From Dryocosmus kuriphilus (lineage: Eukaryota; Arthropoda; Insecta; Hymenoptera; Cynipidae), in the NCBI GenBank assembly GCA_038277395.1, contig CM076189.1, positions 111,583,267-111,647,266 of the forward strand: 64,000 nucleotides of DNA, in the 5' to 3' direction. The number at the start of each line of letters is the position of its first letter. The first letter of the stretch is position 1. The position numbers and the translations under genes are program-made. Of this stretch, positions 33,090 through 44,017 are shown one piece after another. The notes under the pieces are model-generated. The model was not told the DNA's origin and ran no database searches. It worked only from the letters and a program-made list of their open reading frames with translations.

Positions 33090-33452
33090 ATGAGTATTGA
33101 TGTGTTTGGACGTTATTCTAAGCAAACGAAGACTGCAAATCTTGATCCAACTGGAATGGGCTTCAAAGTTACGCATAAAGGAAACTATGATATCAAAAAC
33201 AAAAGGCTGTGCAGTGTAGCTATTGCACAAGGTTTAAATGACGCCGTAATTTTAAATATAACACAGCATATACTACAGCAAGGAATTCGGACCATCTGTG
33301 AAGTTATATCTTCTTTGCGAACTGAAGTTGTTAACAATACTATGTTGAGTGAATCTCTGCAAACTTCAACAAATAAGATTTTTAAGAATATTAAGTTGGA
33401 AGCTGAAACGGCTCAAAAGCTAGTGTTTCGAAATACAGAGCTCATTACTTAA
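33090..33452 (+). CDS. Polinton-associated fibre-like small protein
   Basis: A 120-codon open frame starts MSIDVFGRYSKQTKT. An MxFKVTHKGNYDIKNKRLCSV block follows, then AIAQGLNDAVIL and a helical second half (ICEVISSLRTEVVNN, IFKNIKLEAETAQKL). Start and 'YDIxNKRLxNV' block match small proteins I recall near the integrase of insect Polintons, sometimes compared with tail-fibre shafts. The frame is uninterrupted, but its neighbours are all broken, so it is probably not expressed. A downstream ATG at 33090 was preferred to 33060 because the family starts MSID. Confidence 0.5.
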   Translation: MSIDVFGRYSKQTKTANLDPTGMGFKVTHKGNYDIKNKRLCSVAIAQGLNDAVILNITQHILQQGIRTICEVISSLRTEVVNNTMLSESLQTSTNKIFKNIKLEAETAQKLVFRNTELIT

Positions 33453-33504
33453 TTGGATGCTAGACTGAACACACATAAATACGGACGTGCGGAAGCTATT
33501 GTTG

Positions 33505-33840
33505 GTGAAAGAGCTGCATAAACCAGCTAGAATAAATTACCAACATAGGCATGTTGACATCCGTGGTATTGATGAAACCTAGCAAGCTGATCGTGTAGAA
33601 ATGCAATTGCACGAGAGAGATAAAAAAGGATACAAATACATCCTAACTGTAGTTGACATATTTTCAAAATTTGCTTGAGCTCTTCCAGTAATATCCAAGA
33701 AGGGTGAAGATGTGACTGCAGCCATGAAGTCTGTATTCGACAAAGTACGTATACCAAAAATTTGCATGTTGATAGAGGCAAAGAATTTTACAACACACAT
33801 TTTGAAAGCTTATGAAGCGATATAGTATAAATTTGTACTC
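33505..33840 (+). pseudogene. Polinton retroviral-type integrase fragment
   Basis: Readable stretches are RINYQHRHVDIRGIDET (in the position of the first catalytic Asp region, followed by QADRVEMQ), KGYKYILTVVDIFSKFA, then VISKKGEDVTAAMKSVFDKV and CMLIEAKNF where the second Asp would be expected (xxxTDxGxEF). Several stops interrupt. The C-terminal part with the catalytic Glu is missing, because sequence continues into a mariner fragment near 33.9 kb. It would insert Polinton DNA into the host. Confidence 0.7.
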
Positions 33841-33899
33841 TACATGCATGGACACCAAACATCGCACTATTGGAATAAAACCAAAATATGTCTTGGTGA

Positions 33900-34632
33900 T
33901 CCAGAAAGCATCCACTGGGACGATTGAGCCTTAGTTTCGACGTCGTAACCATATGTACATGTTTCATCACATGTTATGATACTTTTGAGCAAGTCTAGGT
34001 CGCCGTTGACGTCATTCAACAGCTCCTGAGTGATGCTCACGCGACGGTTCTTTTGGTCAAAATGTAGCAATTTCAGAACAAACTTCGCTGACACGCATCT
34101 CATGCCCAAAATATTCACTAAAATTACTTGATACGAGCCAAACAAGATGCTGATATAATCAGAAACTTCTCTAATGGTAATTCGATGATTCGTCAACACT
34201 ATTTTCTTCACTTCTTCAACGTTATTATCAGCTGCTGACGTGCTGGGACGTCCAGGGCGAGATTCGTCATTAACACCTTCTAGGCCTTAACGAAAGAGCT
34301 TGCATGACTCATAAACATTTTCTTTTACTCGGAGTATACTCACCGTATGACACTGTCAAAATTTCAAGTGTTTTGGAAAACTTAATTGCATTTTTTACAC
34401 AAAATTGGATGCAAATTCTTTGATCCATTTTTTTCGACAGCAGAAGATCGCCGAGCACATAAAACACTTCTCACCTTTATTCCTCTCACAATAAACAAAA
34501 AATGCTATATAACTGAAACAGTGCACATATGTTTGGGACGAGTGTACCAACATAAGAACAAAAGAAAACGAATATCGACTGTACGCATCCCGCGAAATGC
34601 AAAAGGTCACCTTACTTTTTGATCACACCTTT
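33900..34632 (-). mobile_element. mariner fragment, 5' half
   Basis: On minus the right terminus reads GGTGTGATCAAAAAGTAAGG, matching the mariner inverted repeat of 36985-38220. The frame 34211-33867 carries NHRITIREVSDYISILFGS, CVSAKFVLKLLHFDQKNR and CDETCTYGYDVETKA, the first catalytic Asp region. The second and third catalytic regions are absent. It is truncated at its junction with the Polinton integrase fragment. Confidence 0.8.
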
Positions 34633-34639
34633 TATATGG

Positions 34640-35290
34640 CTTTTTTCTCCTAATGTATAAAGCTGCCGTTTATATTTTTGAGTTTTAGTAATTTCTCAAT
34701 CACTTTTTCGCAAACATTCTGAATATAAAAAGCGATAGTAACTTTCAGCAATGGTTTCAATCATAATATCTTTTATAGATCAAAACGATATAACACTTTG
34801 TTGCAGAATATGCCGATCAGTACAGAGACTGATTTCTTGGAGAAGAGCAAGCGTTTCTTGTAGTACAAGTGGATAATATTTTTCAGGTTTCATATCCTTC
34901 AATTTGCTTCAAAACCACTATTTAGAGTCCATCATATATAATAATGTGTATACGGAAATTTCCACAGTCTGTGCGTTGCTGCTTCTCTTCACCATCAAAG
35001 TATGATAAAATTATGTTGAAATAACATTTGAGCAATTTTCACTCTTTAGAATTTAAGGTTATGCTTGCACGAGGCTGATTGGCTAGTAGTTTCACTGACG
35101 AGACTGACTCTCCATCCTTTTTTAACTCTTCTCAGAAGAGAATTTGCTTTGTGAATGATGATTTTAGATTATATGTGGTGGAGTGCAGCATTTGATTTCG
35201 AGGAGTGTAAGGCATGATGTTGACCGCACTTCAGGCTTCCAAACACTGAGCATTAGTGTAAATCGTCACACTTTATGTAAGTTTTTTCAT
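34640..35290 (-). other. Unassigned stretch, possible remnant coding on minus
   Basis: The minus strand has short protein-like pieces (LLQEISLCTDRHILQQSV, KEKYYPLVLQE-like) broken by many stops. It lies between Polinton-like and small unassigned genes and could belong to the same Polinton. I do not recognise it. Confidence 0.3.
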
Positions 35291-35293
35291 AAA

Positions 35294-35593
35294 TTAAATC
35301 GAATCGTAGCGTCCACCATGATATATCATACAGAGATCAAAATCTTCGCAGGCTCTTTGGAGCCCTGAAAGCAGATTTTCATTTTTGCTTAGCATGTCAG
35401 CGATTCTCGATGGTAGAAAAGCTGAGAATTTGTTTTCTGTGGTCACGAAAAATCTCGTTCCGTATTTTGTTGCTGCTTTCTTGAATTGTGTAATTTCATA
35501 TTCTTTATTTTTTTCAAGTTCATCGAGTTTCTTCGTTGGAAGGAATTCCTTGTTCAGAGAAATTTTGTTTAGTTTTGAGAAATACACCGTCAC
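35294..35593 (-). CDS. Small conserved-looking protein, unassigned
   Basis: A 99-codon frame, with segments KKLDELEKNKEYEITQFKKA, TKYGTRFFVTTENKFSAFLP, SRIADMLSKNENLLSGLQRA and a C-terminal MIYHGGRYDSI. I recall this layout (xLxxLxxNKxYxIxxLxxxxTKxGxxxxxxxxNxxSxFLPxRI) from small unnamed proteins found near Polintons and related elements in insects, possibly a single-stranded DNA-binding type fold. That is memory, not shown here. It is complete and uninterrupted. Confidence 0.45.
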   Translation of the reverse strand: MTVYFSKLNKISLNKEFLPTKKLDELEKNKEYEITQFKKAATKYGTRFFVTTENKFSAFLPSRIADMLSKNENLLSGLQRACEDFDLCMIYHGGRYDSI

Positions 35594-35895
35594 TGGTTAA
35601 TTTGTTGAGAGCTAAGAAAATAAAGTTCCTTATCAGATTTTATATTTCTGATCGCACCCGTATCACTCGTTTCAGTTCTCGAATACGCTTTAGTAAAATA
35701 TATAAACGCCTTTCAACTCTTGCTGCTTTTCTTTGCAATCAGGCATCTAACAGTAGACTGATGATTGAGAAGAATCGGCCACCGTTTACAGATTCTTGTC
35801 CCTTCTATTAGATTATACAGTATGATGCAATAAGGTTCTAGAAGATTCTAGAGTGCAGGCGAAAGAAAATATGTATGCTATATGTTTACTTCATT

Positions 35896-36381
35896 TTAGT
35901 CAACTTCATACCGCACTTCTTCATCCTCCTCCTTATCAACATTATTTCCATAATTATCATCAACTGGTTTGATGTTTAGATAAGAAATTGTATTCTCCAC
36001 AGTATCCCAATAGATTCTAACTCTATTCTTCATAATAATTAGATACATTCCGGATGGAGAAAAATAAGTTTCGGATGTTTCCAATACTTTTCACACATCT
36101 TTGATAAATTCCTTTATTGAAGTATCTCTTCTAATATAAGAACAATATTTCGCGTATGCTGCTATACCGTCAAAATAGTTTTTAAATAAAGGCAACTTTT
36201 ATACATCAAATCTAATAATAAAACCCAAATCTAACACTTCTATTTTTCTTGAATACTTAATCTGACTTTCTAACGTTGTGAATAATTCGGACCATTGACA
36301 CAGACTGAAAAAATGGTTGCGAAATGTACTTATATATTTACAATTAATGTAGGTACTATCTTGGCCTATTAACATTATCAC
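35896..36381 (-). pseudogene. Unassigned protein fragments
   Basis: Minus-strand pieces from 36381 to 36199 (INCKYISTFRNHFFSL, SELFTTLESQIKYSRK) shift frame into LFKNYFDGIAAYAKYCSYIR, a stop, and then ETSETYFSPSGMYLIIMKNR with an acidic tail (DKEEDEEVRYEVD). The composition is protein-like throughout, so a decayed gene of at least 150 residues is likely. The family is unknown. It borders repeat family R at 36385. Confidence 0.35.
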
Positions 36382-36384
36382 CTT

Positions 36385-36915
36385 CTTTGTCTTATAGTTC
36401 TAGAAGCTTCTGTATTATAGGAAAAACGTCTAGACCCGTTTGGAATGTAATGCGTAATTGATTTTTGAACATTCCACTATTATGCACCACTCATCTGACG
36501 TCAGCTCCTTAATATTTTCAGTGACGAATTTCTTATCGATTCCCCCTTTGATATTTTGCCGACGGGCAATCTGATGTCATTTTTTTCAAAGAAAAGCGTA
36601 GCGCGTAAGTTTGATGGTCTTTGCTCTTATCTATAACTAGATTGTTTAAACCTTCTATAAATATTTGGAATTTTTCTGTCATCATCTGTTTGATTTTTTT
36701 AATAATAAATTCTTCAATGATGGGCGACAAGTGGATTCCAGATATTAGACGCTTGATTTTTTCTGAGTAATTTAATAAAACCTAATACCGATCGTATACG
36801 AATTAAAACTTTATGGTGATATAAATGAAAAACTTACTGCATACTGTGGAAGGTCCTTGCTCTTATCTATAAAAACGAATTCCTTAGCAATTTTCCCTTG
36901 ATATTGTAAGGTCTC
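36385..36915 (-). repeat. Repeat family 'R', inverted copy
   Basis: In reverse complement it matches 16390-17050 (AAATATTTATAGAAGG-like, GACGTCA, GATATCAAAG). The frame 36730-36533 reads SPIIEEFIIKKIKQMMTEKF, NNLVIDKSKDHQTYALRF, and another gives FVTENIKELTSDEW, IIVEC. These show both module types of the family in coding sense. Similarity breaks at 36915, before the mariner. Confidence 0.65.
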
Positions 36916-36984
36916 ATTTTTCTACATGTTGAGAAAATACCTTTAAATGAGGTCGATCACGAGAGTAAGTAAACATGTTACCAC

Positions 36985-38220
36985 CTTCAACGTAACCCCC
37001 TCAGATATAAACAACTTGTGCCAACGCTTTTTCATTCCTCGAAGCATTTCCGATAAGCACTTTTTGGTATAGCATTGAGTTCTTCGAACGATGCATTCTT
37101 TATCTCCTCAAACTTTGCAAACCTCCGTCCTTTCAAGGATCTCTTCAGCTTTGGAAACAAGGAAATGGCACAGGGGGCCAAATCCGGTGAAACAGTGTCT
37201 GAGGCATGATGGTGGTATCTTTTTTGGTCAAAAAGTCACGCACAAGCAACGATGAGTGAGCAGGTGCACCATCGTGCTGCAACAGTCATGAGTAGTTTTT
37301 CCACATTTCCGGACACTTTTGTCGTATCGCTTTTCGCAAAACGATGCATAACGTCAAGATAATGCTCCTTATTGCCCTTGAGACCTTGTGGTAAGAACTC
37401 TTGATGTACTAGGTGACGTTAATCGAAGAAAACAGTGAGCAAAACCTTGACATTTGTTAGAACTTGACGTGCTTTTTTCGGTCTTGGTTCCTACGGGGTC
37501 TTCCATTGGGACGATTGGGCTTTGGTTCCGACGTCATAAGCATATACCCATGATTCTTCGCTAGTCATAACCCTTTTGAGCAAATCAGGATCATTATTGA
37601 CGTCATTTAACAGATCTTGATCGATGCTCATTGGAAGGTTCTTTTAGTAAAAGTTAAGCAGTTACGGAACAAATTTCGCTGCTACAAGTTTCATGCACAA
37701 TACATCGGAAGAAATTGCATGACACGAGCCAACCGAGATACTGACATCTTCAGCAACTTCTTTAGGAGTAACTCGATGATTCCCCAACATCATATTCTTC
37801 ACTTCTTCAACGCTTTCATAATTTATTGACTTGCTGGAGCGTAAAGAGCGAGATTCGTCATTGGTGTCTTCTTGGCCTTCTTGGAAGAGTTTCTACAACT
37901 CGTAAACATTTTTCTTGCTGAAGGTACACTCACCGAATGCCCCTGTCAACAATTCAAGTGTCTTGGAGCACTTGATTCCAATTTTTACACAAAATTTAAT
38001 GCAAGTTCTCTGATCCATTTTCTTCGACAGCAGAAAATCGAAGACCGCACAAAACACTTCTAACCTTTACGCCTCTCACAAACAAATTAAAAACGCTATA
38101 CACTTGGAACTCTGCACATATGTTCAGGATAAATGCAACAATATAAAAAAAAAATTTGAAGCTCGAATTTTCATAGCCCGCGAAATTTGAAAAGTCGCCT
38201 TACTTTTTGGATACACCTCG
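36985..38220 (-). mobile_element. mariner element, degenerate, minus strand
   Basis: The right end in complement reads CGAGGTGTATCCAAAAAGTA with TA flank at 38221-38222. The minus-strand translation shows MDQRTCIKFCVKI, ESRSLRSSKSINYES, NHRVTPKEVAEDVSISVGSC, TSEESWVYAYDVGTKA (first catalytic region, Asp to Glu), and VSPDLAPCAISLFPKLKRSL (third region), but the HDNAP block is degraded. Many stops are present. The opposite terminus is not evident: 36916-36984 matches neither mariner nor repeat R. Confidence 0.82.
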
Positions 38221-38339
38221 TAATGGAAAGTAATAAGCTTTATTTTAAAATCCTCTATTTTCCTATCACTATCGAATCTCGCCTACAATTATTCGTATAC
38301 AATAATGGCGATGATACAAAAAGAAAATTTTCTCTTGAG

Positions 38340-38800
38340 GGATCGAGTACGAAGTGAGTGGGTGTTGGGAAGGAAGGATTAAGGATGAGATACCCAAGGG
38401 TATCTCACGATAAACCCGTTGCGAACAGCACTACAGCCAGCCTCGATGCGGTTGTATGGGGGACGCTACACACCAGCCAGCAGCCGAATCACAGAGTGCA
38501 CAACAAGGCTTCCTCCGCGGATTTGTCTCGATACGGATGTACGGAACTACAGGGGATGCCGTACACCAGCCACCAACAAACCTTTCCCTCGTGAACCAGT
38601 GATCCCAGATCGGACACGCGAATCCTCGCACACTATTGCACGTCCATGTCCGTGTGAAAAAAGTAGGAGTCAGAGCATATGACCGTGGTTGCGTGCGCAT
38701 CCGACTTCTCCTCTTCTGAATCGAAAACTCGAAGGCGTACGGTTGCCGATCGGGAAACTTCGGCGATCGCATTTGACCCGGGATAAATTTAAGTCTGTAT
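38340..38800 (-). repeat. GC-rich hairpin-bearing segment, partner at 55410-55580
   Basis: 38580-38770 matches the reverse complement of 55430-55570 (ATCCCAGATCGGACACGCGA, TGTCCGTGTGAAAA, TCGAAGG, GAAACTTCGGCG). The remainder carries short repeated hairpins, including TGAGATACCC-AA-GGGTATCTCA (38386-38407) and a GTACGG/CCGTAC stem near 38538-38565. No coding frame is convincing. It stands out from its AT-rich flanks in base composition. Confidence 0.55.
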
Positions 38801-39746
38801 ATTTTACAACACCGTTTAAAAACATTGTATCACCTACAATCATGTTAATTCCAGGTTGGCTAGTGACGTATAAATTAAATTTTCATAACTATATTAGTAA
38901 TTAATTGGTTATTACAGGTGACGCGAATATAGCCTAACCTTAGAAGCACGGAGGGTATTTTAATTTTTTCAATTCATGATTAGATAAATTTAACTCAAAG
39001 CGCTTAAAACTCTAACACAATACAATCATTTACACTTAATAATTAGTACTATTATTATTAATATTAATATAATATAAATAATATAAAATTATACAGCTAG
39101 CTGGAATATTAATACTATAATATATGAATGTTATTAATATTACTATTAAAATATTATACGATGGTAATGCAATATATTAATACTGCTATCTATAAAATTA
39201 AAATTATCCGACAATAAATTTGGAGTTTCTATTGAATGAAAAATTTTTAGTTTGAATTATATTTTTATAATTGTAATTTGATAATGTTTTACTTTGAATT
39301 ATATATGTTGCTTTTAATGGAATTTAAATACATATATTTTACGATTTCGAAGAAAAAAAAGTTCTTTCAATGTTGTGAGTTTTTGGATTTTAGAAACTGA
39401 TCAAGTGTTAAAGTGTGTATTTCAAAAAAATTTTTCACGTCTTAACTTTTTTATTTCATATGTGCGTTATTTGGCTTCAAGTTTAGGTTTTTGTTCGCTT
39501 TTTTCTTAATTTTCAAAATATTAATCTTAAATTTTTTATCGAAAAGCGTCATAAAGAAAAATTGCTCGACTTTTTTAGTACTACAAAAATCCGCGAATAA
39601 AATTTTTAAATTAAAAAGTTATTTCAAAAATTTTCAAAATCCTCCCACTTTTCGAATTTTTATCCAAAATTAATTGCTAGTCAACGAACTTGACCTTGCT
39701 CTTAGGACACTACAAAAGTATACTAAGGTCAATCCAGTCGGTCAAT
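38801..39746. other. AT-rich flank of the Gypsy element, no gene seen
   Basis: Mostly ATTAAT/TATTAA low-complexity sequence without supported frames. It ends with the CAAT target copy at 39743-39746. Confidence 0.55.
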
Positions 39747-42216
39747 TGTGATGTTGCAGTTTTGCGCCATCACAATAATTCATTTAAACATAAATTTCTA
39801 AGGTAACAGTACCGCACTTTCGACACTTCGGGTATATTCGGCACTCCATGACGTCATTGTTTAGTTTATAAGTTAAAATTAGTTAATTCGCTTCTCCTTC
39901 TATTTTTTTAATGTAAATACTATGAGGGACTTATTGCGGTCTTGGGCTGAGAGGCTCAAGAATTTAGTCACACGTGGAGTCATCGATTAGGGTTCGCTGT
40001 CACCTTCCTTTTTTAAAGCGAGGCTTCTTCAGTCCTGAGACCTTCATTTCACTTTCTTCGGGTTACTCCAGGTATCGTCAAGTCTCCACTGCTCGCAGTC
40101 CAAGATCCTAGGCTGGTTCCGGGTGCGGACGCACAGAAGAAGAAAATTACCTCCAAATTACTATAGCTACAGGTAATGTGGACTAAATTATCGTATCGGG
40201 GGCGAAATGACCACAAAATCCGTCATTGGATAGGCATTTCTGCCAAATTTATCGTATCGGGCGAAATGACCATAAAATCCGTCATTGGATAGGCATTTCT
40301 GCCAAATTTATCGTATCGAGCGAAATAACCACAAAGTCCGCCACTGGACAGGCATTTCCGCCAAACTTATCGGAGAAACTTAACTAATGTTTGTATGTTT
40401 CTCAAAATTGTTTGAGGGTTGTGTGGAAAACCATCCCAGATCTGCCGGCCGCACGGTTTTATCCGCCAATCCTCGCCTTGGAGTTCAACCATCCCTTCGC
40501 AGCCTCGAATCTCGTGGTTCGAATCCCTTCAATTCTGGATTCGCGCCTAAACTAATGGCTCATTGTGGGTAGGAAGGAAGGGAGTGGAGAGAAGAGACGG
40601 CAGCGAAGCAGACGCACGGACAGCAGACGACATCATCATCCCCTCTCCCTCGATCGCAAGAGTCTCGTAGTTTAGTTCCCGCGTTATAATCCCTTCTCTC
40701 GCCTGTCGACCCCCCCCCCCCCGGCGCTCCTTGCTACAGCGCGATCTCGTACCGAGACACTCTTGTATGTAAATTCGAAGCGTCAACAGTGCCGGCGTTC
40801 GACTGTTCCCGTATCCGTGTGGTATCTTTTTCTCTCATATAGGATGCAATAATATAGTTTTCTTTCGACCATTTTCTCCACGTCCGCGTGTGCATCTGAT
40901 CCCTATTTTCTCTTTTTTTTGTAAATTGCCGACATGCTCGACCCGTAACAATGTAATTCCTACCTGTCACTTTAACCCTAACGGCCCGGACTTAACCCGT
41001 AAATTTATTTGAATCGTTTGCCTGCATAGTATATTTTGGACTTTTCTTATCATAAGAGAGTCATTTTGACCTCCCGACACATGATTTTGATGACCTGTCG
41101 ATCCTTTTATTTTTCTTTTGAAGAAATCTTTAAATATTCAGATGCAACCGTGGTTAGGTTTTGAGTGTGCTATATTTCGGTATTTTAGAAGTTCCGATCT
41201 GTGCATTTTGTGAATTCTCCCCTTTTAGAATCTATGCAGGATGCGTCTCTGTGGATTTGTTTCAATTTATTGTGTAAATTCAAGGACACCTGACCATTTC
41301 CCGAGAATCTGTTTATTTCTAGGATTACATTACTAATAAATTTTGTCAGAAAAACTAGTTTTCAAAGAAAAATGTATATTATGCGATCAGCGTCCTGCAG
41401 AACTTTCTCGATTCCTTTCTTTTGTCTACGCTCCGACTCGCTTATTTTGATACCCTTTTATTGTATACTAGAGCAAATTTTTGGCTGTTTGGAAATTATT
41501 GTCGGTACTTTTAGAACATTTTCTCCCGATCGAATGGTTTGTAATCCTATTGTTTAACTTGTAAATTTGACCTCACGGATTTTTCTTTCATTTATATTTA
41601 TTAATAAATTGGTATTTTGTTTTGTATTTGAAAGAGGTCTTGCAAAACATTATTTCGAACACCCCCCCCCCTTCCGCGAGCTGTGCTAGTTGTATTTTTG
41701 GATTTATTTAGAATTTTCAGGGTATTAACGAAACTAGCCATATTTTCGGATTTGTTTAAAGTTTTCAGGATATTATCGAGTTTCGGGGAATTGGTATTAA
41801 GTATCGTTTATTATCGTTTTGGATTTTGGAATATTCTCGTTTAGTAAAACTCGAGTTCGGGACTATGGATGATTAGCCTGGTGGGCCTTCGTTTGTCCAT
41901 TGTCCTCGGGCGCTGTCAAGGTCAGGGATGATTAGCCTGGTGGCCTTTGTTTATCCTCTACCTGACAAGCATTAGAGTTGGTTGGGAAAAACAAATATCA
42001 ATTGCCTCTTATCGCTTTTACCTCTCCGAATTTAAGTATAAAATTCTCTTATCGTTTTCAGGTTTCGGAAGATTTCAGGTTAATTTCAGATTGCCTTCAT
42101 GAAGGCTGGCGCCCAACGGTCATTTTAATTTGAATTTAATTTTATATTTTGATTTTCATGCTTGTGCGTGGCCAAAAAGGGCTCTAATAACATCGTAGGA
42201 AAAAGGTCACGTCACA
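39747..42216 (+). repeat. 5' LTR (2470 bp)
   Basis: It begins TGTGATGTTGCAG and ends AGGTCACGTCACA, giving a short inverted TGTGA at the ends. It differs from the 3' LTR mainly by one extra ~59-bp internal repeat (near 40190-40370), poly-C length changes near 40710, and scattered substitutions. At ~2.4 kb it is unusually long for Gypsy. It contains a TGGCGCCCAAC word near 42110 that copies the start of the true primer binding site downstream. Confidence 0.95.
40189..40370 (+). repeat. 59-bp LTR minisatellite, three copies (two in 3' LTR)
   Basis: The unit TATCGTATCGGGCGAAATGA, then CCACAAAATCCGTCATTGGA and TAGGCATTTCTGCCAAATT, occurs three times here and twice at 51296-51415. Confidence 0.85.
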
Positions 42217-42219
42217 ATT

Positions 42220-42236
42220 TGGCGCCCAACGTGGGG
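42220..42236 (+). promoter_or_regulatory. Primer binding site, tRNA-Lys type
   Basis: TGGCGCCCAACGTGGGG lies 3 nt after the 5' LTR end. It is the known sequence complementary to the 3' end of tRNA-Lys(1,2) used by several retroviruses. Minus-strand DNA synthesis would start here. Confidence 0.9.
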
Positions 42237-44017
42237 GGCTTTTTCATTAATTTTGGGAAAACAAAATTGGCCCTTTAAATTTGGCAAGACCCTTAAATTT
42301 AGTTATTTCATAAATATGATGGTCATATTGTTTTAGGGTATTCTTAGTGTTATTACTATCGTTTCATACCGTATTATTGTTACTTAAAAATTGATTTTAT
42401 ACTGAAAATTAATTCTGCTCGGTAATTATAAGCATAATATCTTTTGGACCTAAGTATATAATGAATTGAAGTAGAGTTTCTAAATGTAATAATCGTCAAA
42501 ATATTATTCAAGATTAATCGGGTGAGCAGGAATGTAAGCCGGTAAGGCAACATTCATGTTTGTAAACACATCCCTTTGAGAAAATTAATCTTGGGACTCA
42601 TTTTAAAGTTTATGAGGATTCGAATTTTAAATCTATTAATTTGGAAGAGTTTTGGAAATTTAATTTCGATCTGAAAATTTAGGAATATTCTTTTGTGAAT
42701 TTTAAATCTGTTAATTTAGAAAAGCTTTGGAAATTTAATTTCGATCTGAAAATTTAGGAATATTCTTTTGTGAATTTTAAATCTGTTAATTTAGAAAAGC
42801 TTTGGAAAACTAATGTCGATCTGAAATTTTAAGAATATTCTTTTGTGAATTTTAAATCTGTTAATTTGGAAAAGTTTGGAAAATTAATTTCGATCTGAAA
42901 TTTTAAGAATATTCTACGGTGAATTTTAAACTTGTTAATTTGAAAAATCTATAAATCATTCTCGTTTAGGAAATTAGACAGAAGTTAGGAAAATTATCTA
43001 GCGAACTTAAAATTTAAAATATCATAAAGGTAGTAGGTTTCATAATGAATTTTTGATAATTGATGTCTTAGGTAATTAGAAAATATATTTGGTGACTCTG
43101 AATTTGTTTAAATAGAATTTTTAGAAGGTTGATTTATTTTTACGAAATTACGGAAATTTACTTAGTGAGTTTGAAATTAATTTGGGTCGAACATTTGAGT
43201 ATGGGTTTTGGTCAATGACTTAAAAACTTATTTATATTGAATCTTGAAAAGAGTATTGGGTGAATTTGAGTGTAAACCAGTGGGTAACACTCGTAAATTC
43301 ATCAAAAGAAAAGTATGAAAATTTAATTTCGTTCTGGAAATTATGGAAATATTATCTCGTGTATTTAAATTGAAAATATCGTGAGAACTGTGAGTTTTAT
43401 TTAGGGAATTTCGAAAATTAATTTTGTTCAAGAAGTTAGAAATTATTATTATTACTGGTGAAATTAAATTTAAAATATCGTGAGGACTATGAGTTTTATT
43501 TTGGGAACTATGAAAATTAATTTCGTTCTTGAAATTAAGATTTAGTATTATTTCATGAATTTGAATTTAAAATATGGTCAGGATAATTAATTTTATTTTG
43601 GAATCTTAGAAATTAATTTCGTCCCTGAAATTACGAAATGTAATTTAGTGAATTTAAATTCGGATACCACTAGGATGGAAAGTTTTATGGCCGGCACTCC
43701 AGACTACAGTATTATATTTGCACACTTGTTTTGATTGACTTTGACCATTGTCTGGTATCGCTGTTGTCACGAACACCTGTGTTTGCGACTTGGCTTGAAT
43801 TGCCGTAAAACTTATCTCTGATCCTTTATTATTGTGAACACTGGTCTTTGGAAATTTATTTTGATCACTTTGCTGCTTTAATTTGCGAAGCAACTATTGA
43901 CCCGATTATCTCCCAGAATAAATACAATTTTCTCTTTCTTCCCCAAAATTTCCCCAAGCATTACCTTTGAGGTCCTACAGACAAGCCTAAAGCTACGAGC
44001 AAAAATAAAAATTAAAA
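42237..44017 (+). other. Long untranslated leader with 75-bp tandem repeats
   Basis: Between primer binding site and gag there is 1.8 kb of AT-rich leader without a supported frame. GAATTTTAAATCTGTTAATT recurs at 42622, 42697, 42773, 42847 and 42921 (period 74-76 bp), followed by more degenerate ~120-bp repeats to about 43650 (AAAATATCGTGAGGACTATG-type words). It may hold packaging or translation signals; nothing specific is identifiable. Confidence 0.7.

Noticed and set aside
38419..38772. Overlapping frames of 78-113 codons in the GC-rich segment
   Set aside because: Open frames on both strands are expected in a GC-rich stretch. They are not kept in the partner segment, and repeated hairpins explain the sequence better.
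40490..40545. tRNA-like GTGGTTCGAATCCC in the LTR
   Set aside because: It matches a Pol III B box, but no A box or cloverleaf was found around it, and it sits inside a Pol II LTR.
40387..40572. 61-codon frame identical at 40387 and 51434
   Set aside because: It is identical only because the two LTRs are identical; composition and position give no support for a protein. The same holds for the 41372/52415 pair.
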